A stretch of 64,000 bases of DNA from Chinchilla lanigera (taxonomy: Eukaryota; Chordata; Mammalia; Rodentia; Chinchillidae): NCBI RefSeq assembly GCF_000276665.1, contig NW_004955447.1, forward strand, positions 16,363,725-16,427,724. The letters run 5' to 3'. Shown piece after piece: positions 55,281 to 64,000 of the stretch; position 1 is the first letter of the stretch; the number at the start of each line of letters is the position of its first letter. The position numbers and the translations under genes are program-made. The notes under the pieces are model-generated. The model had not been told where the DNA came from and made no database searches. It worked only from the letters and a program-made list of their open reading frames with translations.

Positions 55281-55397
55281 TCCAGCCTGGACAACTTAGC
55301 ACCTTAGTGTAACCTTGTCTCAAAATTAAAAAAAAAAATGAAAGGAATGAGGATGTAGCTCTGTGTGAAGACCCTATGTTCAATTCCCAATACACAC
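55281..55397 (+). mobile_element. 5'-truncated B1-dID SINE
   Basis: 'ccagcctggacaacttagc', 'ccttgtctcaaaatt' (B1 3' half) then 'gaatgaggatgtagctctgtg' and 'gttcaattcccaatacac' (dID half). Its A-rich tail continues into the GAAA array. Confidence 0.7.
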
Positions 55398-55473
55398 AGA
55401 AAGAAAGAAAGAAAACAAAGAAAAGAAAGAAAGAGAAAGAAAGAAAAGGAAGAGAAAGAAGGAAAGAAAGAAA

Positions 55474-55534
<61 letters not shown>

Positions 55535-55570
55535 AAAGGAAGGATGATGAAGGAAGGAAAAAAGAAAACT
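55398..55570 (+). repeat. (GAAA)n tetranucleotide repeat / polypurine tract
   Basis: About 140 bases of nearly pure purine, with a perfect GAAA array of about 14 units at 55,478-55,535, growing from the tail of a B1-dID SINE. Lys/Glu- and Phe/Ser-rich frames here are artefacts. Confidence 0.93.
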
Positions 55571-55682
55571 TTGGAGTCTTTGACAAAACAAAACCTATGC
55601 TTAAATAATGTTATTTACATCAAACATAGTTTAATCTACAAGTAGTATGCCATGCTACATATGGGATATGGCTGTCCACATC

Positions 55683-55683
55683 T

Positions 55684-55719
<36 letters not shown>

Positions 55720-55873
55720 GTACTGGGGGGTTGAACTCCGGGCCTAAACACTATACTACATCCTGGTCCTTTCTATTTTTTTATTTTGAGATAGAGTTTG
55801 ACTAAGTTACTAAGTTGCCCAGTGGTGACCCCAAAGTGCTGGGATTATACAGGTGTGCCACTATACATGATCA
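55683..55873 (-). mobile_element. B1-dID dimeric SINE with (TTTA)n tail
   Basis: (TTTA)9 at 55,683-55,718, 'tactggggggttgaactccggg' (dID), 'ttattttgagatagagttt', 'taagttgcccagtggtgacc' and 'aagtgctgggattatac' (B1). The minus-strand dimer is diverged. Confidence 0.78.
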
Positions 55874-57384
55874 ACTATACACATTTTAAAATTCAGCTAT
55901 AAATGAAGCATTTTTTGGTTTTGTTTTTTAAAGTCTAAATTTAAGTTATCAGAAGGAAATTTGCATGACACAAGAAGCTATGTTAGAAATACAAGCATAG
56001 AAAAAAAACCAGAATAAACTAGGACGTAGGGGTTTGGGCACAAATAAAAGATTTTTTTAAATTAGATAAAAGATATAGCGTAATTATGGACCAGATTTTT
56101 TGACCAGCAATTTACCTCCCTGCCACTAGATGGGGCTCACTAGTTGAGGTTATTTTCTTTCCAGATTTGCATTTTATGTCACACAACAGAAAGAATTCAA
56201 CTGGGGTCTAGGTTCACTGCTTTAAAAGATAAGTTATTGGAAGGCGTTCAATGGGAATCCTAATAAGATTGACTTTTTTTCCTAACCACAATAGTCCTAT
56301 TGAGCACAGCTAGCTTTATCCCATTTTAACATGAAATAGGTCACTATTAGAAAAGACAGCTTTATTGTGTTTGTATTTGGGATTAACGGATAAAATAAAT
56401 AGTTCTTTTCTTCCCACAGGGGTTGATGAGCCAGCTTTATTCTAAATGACTGAAGACTTCTGTTCTTTTCAACAAACACAGTCCTCCAATTAGGAGCCGC
56501 AAATAAGATTATATGCCCTGAATAAGTCTGAAAAGGTCCTTTTATAATTAGAAAGTTTGTGTGTGGGAAATGGAAGCAGCGTTAAGTGCTCAGTGCGGCT
56601 TCATTAAGACAGTGACATGGAGTTCCCAAATCCTCAGCTGAGTGCCGAAAAACAATAAAATAAAATTATGGAAACTAGTAATGGATCTGCTGCTGCTTCT
56701 GTTTTTTCTCCTGGAAGTCTTCACATTTGAGCTGTAGAAACAAGTCAATGTTGTTGGTTTTTTTTATTTTATTAGGCATATTTTGGAAACAATATCATCA
56801 AATAATGGATGGATTGTTAAAATACAAGTGAAAATAATTTAAGATAAATGATAACAGAACAGCTTTGTATAGGGCATATTGTATGTGTTCACTTGAACAC
56901 TTTTATGATTGCCACTTTTTTACTTCAGCACCATAATGCTTTGTTAATATTGCTGTTGAGTTTAGCTTATGTTTAGTTTCCAGGCCTGTAGACCCTGTAG
57001 TGATTGTCCCCAACTACTTGCCAGATCAGCTGGAGGCTGGAGTGCGAGTGGATATTTCCTGGATGATTAAGTCCTCCACCCAACACCCACACAAGCGCAT
57101 GCCGGCCCCAGTCAGAGACAGCCCTTGCAGTCTCACAGAATGAAGACACAGCCTAGCACTGGGCTGGCAAGAAGAAAAAGATGAGCTGAGAGTCTCCAGC
57201 TATGCAGGAAATAGTAGTGCCAGACATGGTGGACAGAACTGCACCCGATCTCCAGCTCAACACCTGCCGAAATGCACTCTGGGTGTTTAAGTGGGTCAGA
57301 TACTCTCCTGGGACTGGGCACATAGTGAGAGATAGGACAAAGTTCCAGCTGTCACAGACTGACATCCTACCTGCTCCTTAAGTG
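55874..57384. other. Unique sequence, candidate conserved non-coding
   Basis: No repeats or coding frames. 56,440-56,720 is repeat-free with 'caattaggag', 'ataattagaaag' and 'aacaataaaat' elements, a texture seen in conserved regulatory DNA. This is an impression, not evidence. Confidence 0.35.
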
Positions 57385-57535
57385 CGCCTTACTTTACCAC
57401 TTTTTTATCTGTAAAATAATGCCTACTTCACAGGCCTAAGTAGCTTGGAAATAAAATAGCTCTTGGGCTTAGCAAAGGTGCTGACACTTAGAAGACGCTC
57501 ATAAATATTTCATGAATGAAGGAATACAGTATTCT
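57385..57535 (-). mobile_element. MIR SINE fragment
   Basis: 'ttttttatctgtaaaataatgcctacttcacagg' and 'gctgacacttagaagacgctcataaat' are reverse-strand MIR motifs. Confidence 0.7.
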
Positions 57536-57643
57536 ACCAAATCAGAAACTAACTTTCTATGTGTGGTTTGCTAAACTTTCAAACCCATTTAACAAAATTA
57601 AATTGTAGAAACCATCTCTTGATATTTTAAAATTGCATTCACA

Positions 57644-57644
<1 letters not shown>

Positions 57645-57677
<33 letters not shown>
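57645..57677 (+). repeat. (CA)n microsatellite
   Basis: About sixteen CA units. Likely length-polymorphic. Confidence 0.93.
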
Positions 57678-57679
<2 letters not shown>

Positions 57680-57977
57680 CAGGCTTTCACTTAGGAATGT
57701 TTATCTCAGGAGTCAAGATTTTATTGAATTTTACTTTTTCTAGTTTAAATTATGAAACAAAATTTTCACTACTCAAAAATAAGTTTTGGTAGCAATATCA
57801 AATAGTGTCTGCCTACTTCATTCCTATCCTACCTAGAAATCCCAACACACCCCTCTCCCTAGAGGTCACTACGGCAAGCCAACTCTTAATAGATGTAATT
57901 CATCAGTGCCCTATTTGACCAAGAAAATTTTCATATCCAGATGGAACCTCTGGCTTTATGTCACAGCAATGTATAAT

Positions 57978-58061
57978 TACAGTTCTTGGTCCTGGCTGCA
58001 CAGTAGGGTCACTGGCGAGAGCCTTACAAATGCACGCAATGCCTGTGATTCTTAGGTAGGA
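57978..58061 (+). mobile_element. MER5-like hAT fragment
   Basis: 'ttcttggtcctggctgcacagtagggtcactggcgagagcctt' and 'atgcctgtgattctta' parallel the MER5A/B pattern (ctggctgcac...gaatcacctgg...atgcctgg). It lies directly upstream of an L1. Confidence 0.55.
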
Positions 58062-58955
58062 CACCAAAAGCACAGACAACAGCAAAAAAAGACAGAAGAG
58101 TTTTCTTGAAACTAAACTTATATGAAACTAACAAGCTTCGCAGCAAAGAAGACCATAGCGTGCGAAGGCTACCTATGGAGTGGAAGCAAATGTTTGCAAA
58201 TCTCATAGGATAAGGGGATAATATCAAAATGTAATTTAATGGGAAAACCCAATTTAAAAATAGACAAAGGACTTGAGTAGACATTTCTCTGAAGAATGCA
58301 TTCAAGGAGGCAGCAGGTGTAGAAGGTGTTCAGCATCACCGATCGAGAGGGAATCAGAGATCACTCACACCTGACAGTGACCAAAGCAAAACAGAAAATA
58401 ACAAGTGTTGGCGAGAACAGAGAGAACTGGAGCCCTTGCTTGCTGTTGGTGGGAAGTAGAAAGGGAGCAGCGACTATGCAAAACAAGGTGGAATTCCTCA
58501 AAAAAGTGAAAAGAAGCCACCACGCGATCCAGCAATCCTGCTTCTGGGCATTTATCCCAAAATACTAATGAGGATCTTTACTTAAATTTCCACGTTAGTT
58601 GTTGAATTCTTCACACTGCCTAATAGGTAGAAACAACATAAACGCCCTCTGGTGAGTGAACAGTTAAGAAAGTGTGGTACGTCTACACAGTGGAGTACTA
58701 CTGAGCCAGACAGAAGGACGCATTTAAGTCATCTGTAAGAAAACGGGGGTCTTGGGACTATAAGGTTGAGTAAAGTAAACCAGGCACAGAGGATAAATAT
58801 CATGTAGTTTCTACAGCATTAGAAAACATATAATAATCTGAAGAGTGAAATAAAAGAGAGATGGTAGGAAACAGCCAGGTAGACTGCGGAGATGGGAAGA
58901 GGACCTAGGAGGGAGGGGGAGAGGAGGATGGAGGGAGCCGGGGAGGAAAAGCAAT
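58062..58955 (+). mobile_element. L1M (L1MA/MB-like) 3' fragment
   Basis: Runs through the C-terminal part of L1 ORF2: 'aaaggacttgagtagacatttctc', 'aataacaagtgttggcgagaacag', 'gatccagcaatcctgcttctgggcatttatcccaaaa', then 'gtggtacgtctacacagtgg' and a purine-rich 3' UTR near 58,900-58,950. Frame is broken throughout. Coding similarity is to old mammalian-wide L1, different from the younger L1 at 34-41 kb. Confidence 0.85.
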
Positions 58956-59019
58956 CAAGATGTGATGTGCGCAGTTCCCCAAGAGGAACGGAATAACTAC
59001 GCGTCCAAACATGGTCCAA

Positions 59020-59395
59020 CAAAGCAGAAAGTGTGGTCTCCGCACAGGCCGGACTGTTTCTCCGCCTTGGGAACGCAAGAAGTCCTCACATGTGCCACAG
59101 CGAGGATGTACCCGGAGGACGCAGTGCCGAGGAAAACAAGCCAGGCACGGGACAGCTGCTGTGTGACTCCACGTGCTCGAGGCCTGCGGAGCGCTCAGAC
59201 GCGGAGCACTGCAGGACGGTGCTCGCGGGGAGAGAGACACGGTGAGCTGCTGGGAAAGGACAGAAAAATCTCCAGCAAACCACACAACAGACAGGCGCAG
59301 CGGTGCCACGTGGTTAAAATACGGGGCTTGCACTTGACAAGGGCGTGGATTTCATCACGTCTACTGTTTACTACGAAAAACGATGAAAACATCTT
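59020..59395 (+). mobile_element. Second L1M 3' end, unusually GC- and CpG-rich
   Basis: The word order 'gtggtctccgcacaggccgg', 'cgcaagaagtcctcacatg', 'aagccaggcacgggac', 'ctgtgtgactccacg', 'gcaggacggtgctcgcgggg', 'tggttaaaata' follows the old L1 3' end ('gtggtatatccatacaatgg', 'gaagtactcacacatg', 'aagccaggcacaaaa', and so on), but many A/T positions carry G/C. About two dozen CpGs fall in 58,968-59,243. The overlapping 182-codon frame is incidental. Confidence 0.65.
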
Positions 59396-61588
59396 AATGC
59401 CTGGCCCACGCTCTCCGATTAAGCTAGACTCTCGGCTGGTTCTGAGCCTGTTTTTGCTATTTCAAGTAGTGCGTATCAGAGAGCTGCGTGCCACAGGGAA
59501 ATTTATATAAACTACGTTATCTTGTCCTTTTGTTTTGGAAAAATTCCACTTCCCTACCAAATTTGCCCCCTAATGGAAAATAACGCCTAATGAGATCAAT
59601 TTTGATCCACGGCGCCATCGTATTTCAAGTTACCTGACCCGGAAACTCGGCTGTCCCCCTAGGCCTAAACTCACTCCCCTCCGGCCCCCAGAGCCTTGAA
59701 CTCCACATTTTAGAGATCTGTAGTCCTGAGTCCCTCAGAGCAGTCCCTACTCCCGCTCTCCAGCAGCGCGGCTTTAGGATGGGTTCTGGCCTTTTCTAAT
59801 ACTAAAGTTTAATTACATTGCTCTTGTCTCTAAATAAGTTCCACACAGCCTTGCAAAGTAAAATGGAACCCGGAGTTGGCGTGCCCCTTGCCTGCTCGGC
59901 CTACTAACACAGAAGGGGCGAGAATCCAGTCATCGAGGGAAGCTTTGCGTAATCTGTTCAACCTCCCTAGGGCGAACATTTCTGAGTACTAATCACATCA
60001 GGGCTTAAGCGCTGACTGGGCCTTGCTGTCCTGAATGCGGCGGTTGATTTGCTCACGGCATGCAGGTCAGGCCCAGCTCCGCAGGTCTCATCCCAGACGG
60101 CTCCTGGCCTCCTCTTCACACCCGAGCAATGCTCCATCATTTCCAGCTGCTTTCAGCACTTCCTGAACACCGCCTCTGGCTGGCCTCGCTGTATTTGCAT
60201 AGGTTGTTCAAACTCTACAAGGGCGTTTCCCCGCTGCCCTTCCTCGGCAAACTCTAAGACTGGATTAATACCGAATGAACTTAGGCGTGGACCGAGGTGG
60301 TGGCCTCCCTGTGGTTTGAGCCCATGCACCTTCAGTGTCACCGCTTCCTCCGGGAGTCCTTCTAGCCAGCTTCGCGGAGTTGATAAGGAGCTGCTCGTGG
60401 CAGATGACCCAAAAAGAAACGCTCTCCTGCTGGCACAAAGCCACAAGATTTTAATTGCTGTTTAGAATTACAAATGTGAGTAAGCCAAAGTTTGCAAAAT
60501 TCGCAAAACTGAGAAATCACGATGAATTTTGTCATGATGCCAAAAATGGTTATGAGTAGGTTCACACAACATCACGAGCTTAAATATAGGAAGTCCCTCT
60601 CCTCACCCGTCCCTGACTGCTACACCAGAGCCAGGGCGACCCTTTCGCCTGCCGCCCACCGACATACAAGAGGGAGGGTCAAAAGACAGGAGGCGAGCTT
60701 CCCACGGCGGATTTTATATCCCCGTACATTTCTTTCTCATTCCTAATCAAATTGGAGTGTGGGCTTTGAATGGGCTTTGCTGTTCTCAATGTTACAATTG
60801 ATTTGTATGACTATTGATTTACTTTTGAGACTATTATGTATCTGACAGCAGAGGAAATGATCTTCTTTGGATCTGACCTACCAGGTTTGATTCCCAAGTC
60901 ATGAGGAACATCCATTAGAGGGTCCATATATATTAATGAGCAATAGGGTGCTGAACGGAACACTCTGTAATTATATCCACAATTGCTTCCACATTTAAAA
61001 CAAATTCTGATATTATTTGCATGCATCACTGAAAACCAATTATTTATACATGCTGCAATTTTGACTCATAAAACACGAACATTTGTTTTGTACTTTTCTG
61101 AGGAGGGAAAAATGTGAATAGAATATAATAGGTTCTCTGAAATTATCAGTTACCAAAAATATTTCTTTTTAATCCAAGAAGGCCTGTTAAAGAGGAATGT
61201 TTGCTTTATTTAGTTTGTTTACTTGCTTGTAGTTATTCTTGTTAAAATTCACAAGTCCAATTATTTGACTGTGACATGAGAATTATGTCCAAATAATTAG
61301 AGAAGCACTTGCCCGTTGGTAATTAAAGTTTCGGCTGAAAAGAATTAAAAGATTATGTAAGAGATAATAAATAATATTACTTCGAGTGAGTAACTGTTCC
61401 CTTCATTTTTTGGAAAGGTAATAATATTAACTTTTCCAGCTTGCATTTTAAATTCATTCTACTGAAGTGTGATTTAGAGGCAAAGGCTAGTTTGTAGTAA
61501 GTGAACTCCAAGTATATGCTAGACACTGTCAGGGGAGCTCAGAACTCAAAGACAAGTAAGAAATCCCCCACCTTCAAGAAACATGTTT
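59396..61588. other. Unique sequence, candidate conserved non-coding part
   Basis: 59,540-60,700 has above-average CpG content without a clear island or promoter. 60,720-61,500 is AT-rich, repeat-free and full of TAATTA-type cores ('ccaaataattagagaagc', 'ggtaattaaagtttcgg'). 61,500-61,575 resembles an old MIR/L2-type fragment. No gene is recognised. Confidence 0.35.
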
Positions 61589-61797
61589 ACCAGGCATTGT
61601 GGCACAAACCCTTAATCCTAGCTACTCAGGAGGCCGAGGCAGCAGGATAAGTTCAAAATCAGCCTGATCAATTTAGAGACACCCTGACTCCAATTAAAAT
61701 TTTAAAATGGCTGGGGTGTAGCTCAGTGTAGAACAAGACTTGCCTAGTACACGTGAGGCTCTTGATTCAATCCCTAGTACCACCAAAAAAAAAAAAA
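61589..61797 (+). mobile_element. B1-dID dimeric SINE
   Basis: B1 half 61,589-61,690 ('accaggcattgtggcacaaac', 'taatcctagctactcagga', 'acaccctgactc') and dID half 61,709-61,782 ('ggctggggtgtagctcagtg', 'gattcaatccctagtacc') with a 13-base A-tail. This is the clearest B1-dID dimer in the window. Confidence 0.88.
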
Positions 61798-61871
61798 CCA
61801 ACCAACCAAACAAACAACAACAACAACAAAAAAAAAAACAAAGAAAAAAGAGAGAGGAAGGAAGGAAGGAC
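61798..61871 (+). repeat. A-rich simple repeat
   Basis: Imperfect CCAA, CAAC, CAA and A runs followed by GGAA units, directly downstream of the B1-dID tail. Confidence 0.8.
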
Positions 61872-63794
61872 CTTACATTTTGGTGGGCCACATTGCGGAA
61901 GTTTAGCACATTACCTCTAGGAAGTGATTTGCTACCCAGATACACAGTTCATCAGGCAAATGAACAAATGATACATCAGTTCATCAGGAGGAAAGGCAAA
62001 TACCCTGAGCTCCTGCATATATTTAGGAGGGATCACGAATACTTCAGAGGCTGCACAGATGCCTGAGGCTTGTCAAGTTCTAGAACTTGGGCAGGAAGGT
62101 GAAATCTGCAGACGACACACAGGACAGGCTGGGGAGCTCATTTCTCCTGCCGTTCTGCCCTTGTTGGGGCGAGGAGCACATGGTGGTGTAGAGAAGTTCT
62201 GCGCACTGCTCAGGAGTCAGGCTGGGAGTGTTCTTCGCTGTGTCTCAGCTCCAGGCTTTAAACAGCTGATAGACCAGACCCTGACCTCCGTTTACCCTGG
62301 TACAAAGTGGAAATGACCATTGTCCTCACCCCAGAGATGTTAGGAAGGTGAAGTGAGCTAATACTCAGGACAGGGCCCAAAAGGGTTAATAAATGAAAAC
62401 TACTCTCATGGTTTCATTCATTTCTCCCTCTGTATCTTTAGGAGTCTGCTCTGAATCCCTCCACATTAGCTACTTTTAAGATAAACTCTAGATCTTTCCA
62501 GGGGCTGACTTGGCGAGGAGAGGGAGCAGGCACAAGATTGTCCTTGGTTCTGCCATCAGGTTTGAAATTACCTCATTAGTGGCTTTTTCTCCCTACTGTG
62601 GGCTTTGGGGGCTTTGAAGAAATCCATCCAAAAATGCAGATTCTCCTGGGAGAGGCCTCTTCCCGCTGCAAGAACAGAGGTGGCAAGTGTGTGGCACTGT
62701 GCTCAGGGGAAGCGGGGCTTCGCAGCTGCCTTTGTAAATACTGTATGTGGAGGGAAAAAAATCCTGGCCCGCTGCCGCCTTTTTTCCTCAGTGCCCTGAG
62801 AACATTGCAGGTCCCTCCTGCAGCTCCATCTGTGAAAGGCAGAGTTGGCAGGAACAATTCTCAATGCACAAGAGCCTGGGAAGCCAGGCCGAGAAGGAGC
62901 TCAGGGGAGCAGGGAGAAGGGCAGTGAAGCCCTCTGCCGACAGGAACTTCAAGGAAACCGCTATGGAAGCCGAGGTTCCGTGCAAGCCACGAAATGTCTT
63001 TTTCACTCTTAGATCGCTGAAGTGCAGAGGGTGCCGCTCACAGAAGTGTAAGCCGAACCACCTGGCACCTCCTGCCATCCCTGGGAGCGCAGTCGTGTTG
63101 CTGAGGTGGGCGCGACTGCTGTGTCCAAGGGAGGGGTGGCTGGGGAAGGCGATGTGTTGTCTGCCTCAGCCAGGGCCAGGCTTGCCCAGAAGAAATAGAC
63201 TGGGAGACACAGATGTGAAGATGTCCTTTTAAACTTTCTAGTAGCCACATCTAAGAATACGGAAAAGGAAGAGTAATAACTTTTAATGAGTACCATATTG
63301 TAACCCAGTGTAGCCAGTTACCATCATTTCACCAGCTATCAATTTTTTAAAATTATTAATAAGATCTTTTACATTCATTTCTTTTCACACTAAGCCTTCG
63401 AGATCCAGGGAGGATTTCACACCTACAGCACGTCACAACTGGACCTGGCCCATTTCAAGTGCCCAAAAGCCGTATGAGCCCAGAAGCTAGCATTTTGGGC
63501 AGAGCAAGACTTTATCCTTGTTTGAAAAGTGAGATGAAGCAGAAACTTCCAGATTACCAGACCTCCGTTTAAGTGAGTTGGGTAATTTGAAATTCATCTT
63601 CCAAGTTACAAGCTTTTCAGTTTCAAGGTGATGAATGTCACCTGCTCTCTCTTCTGGGAACAGGAGGCGGAGCTCACTCTGATTTTAAACCCTTGATCCT
63701 TAGCCTCACCTACAAAATATCTCTTTGGGTATTTCCTTCCCATTTCTGAAATTGCCAATAAGTTCAGCATTAAGGCTTTTCCAGGCAGCCACAG
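61872..63794. other. Mostly unique DNA with one MIR remnant
   Basis: 62,310-62,400 ('aatgaccattgtcctcacccc', 'gaaggtgaagtgagctaatactc') is a minus-strand MIR remnant. The rest holds overlapping frames up to 161 codons on both strands (62,747-63,232) with no known domain. No gene is supported. Confidence 0.4.
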
Positions 63795-64000
63795 TTACTG
63801 TCATAGCTGCTTTGTCACTGCTGAGACAAAATACCCAACACCCACAAGTTATAGGAGGAAAGGGTTATAGAAGCTCACGGTTTGCACAGGTTTTGGCCCA
63901 TAGTCAGCAGGCTCCAAGTCAGGGCAGCATGGTAGAGGGACATGGCAGAGGACAAACAGTCCACGGCAGGGAAGGCAGGAAGTAGCAGCTTTCCTTCCTT
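63795..64000 (-). mobile_element. Family-A repeat (copy 4), cut by the window end
   Basis: 'gtcatagctgctttgtcactgctgagacaaaatacccaac', 'taggaggaaagggttatagaagctcacgg' and 'gcagcatggtagagggacatggcagagg' match the minus-strand form at 19.7 kb. The element continues past position 64,000. Confidence 0.65.

Noticed and set aside
58962..59510. 182-codon open frame, the longest without N or simple repeat
   Set aside because: It overlaps an old L1 3' end whose stops were lost through G/C-rich substitutions. It has no domain or exon signal.
62747..63232. 161-codon frame, considered as an exon
   Set aside because: Frames are open on both strands over the same GC-rich stretch, and no protein family is recognised.
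1..64000. Search for an undescribed multi-gene system
   Set aside because: The window is vertebrate non-coding DNA dominated by transposable elements. I see no gene cluster, operon or defence-like module.

Overview
This 64 kb window looks like non-coding (intergenic or deep intronic) DNA from a rodent. The evidence is the repeat content: several tRNA-Ala-derived ID SINEs, 7SL-derived B1 SINEs with an internal duplication of about 30 bases, B1-dID dimers, L1/HAL1/L2 LINEs, MIR fragments and MaLR/ERV LTRs. The combination of B1-dID relics with an ID subfamily ending in CCGGTACCGG points away from mouse and rat. A castorimorph such as a beaver or kangaroo rat is a guess that I cannot prove from sequence alone.

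I find no host protein-coding gene, rRNA, tRNA or small RNA gene, CRISPR array or operon. The long open frames are microsatellites, gap-spanning artefacts, LINE remnants or chance frames. The only peptides I recognise are decayed LINE ORFs.

Layout. 1-14 kb: mostly unique DNA with an ERV-like solo LTR (3.1-3.5 kb), MIRs, an LTR-like copy (10.1-10.5 kb) and microsatellites. 14.5-22 kb: MaLR LTRs on both strands, a 0.6 kb LTR-like repeat (family B), two copies of an abundant repeat (family A) and two ID insertions with perfect target-site duplications. 23.5-28.3 kb: a truncated L1 split by a second family-B copy (largely hidden in a 540-base gap), an AT-rich stretch with a perfect 19-bp hairpin, an L1 3' scrap and an L2 interrupted by ID and B1. 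32-42.3 kb: an old HAL1-like element split by a full-length but dead L1 (34,075-40,921) with a perfect 18-bp target-site duplication; that L1 itself carries an LTR and an ID. 44-49 kb: B1s, MIRs, several ERV LTRs and a second gap inside an ID. 49-58 kb: mostly unique DNA with MIRs, B1-dID fossils and microsatellites. 58-64 kb: L1M 3' ends, one of them GC- and CpG-rich, candidate conserved non-coding DNA, a B1-dID, and a family-A copy cut by the window edge.

No genes act together here. What can be read is a relative insertion history: L2, HAL1, MIR and L1M first; then MaLR/ERV LTRs and B1-dID; then the full-length L1 and B1; and most recently ID elements mobilised by L1-type endonuclease. Family names rest on recognition by eye, without a database search.
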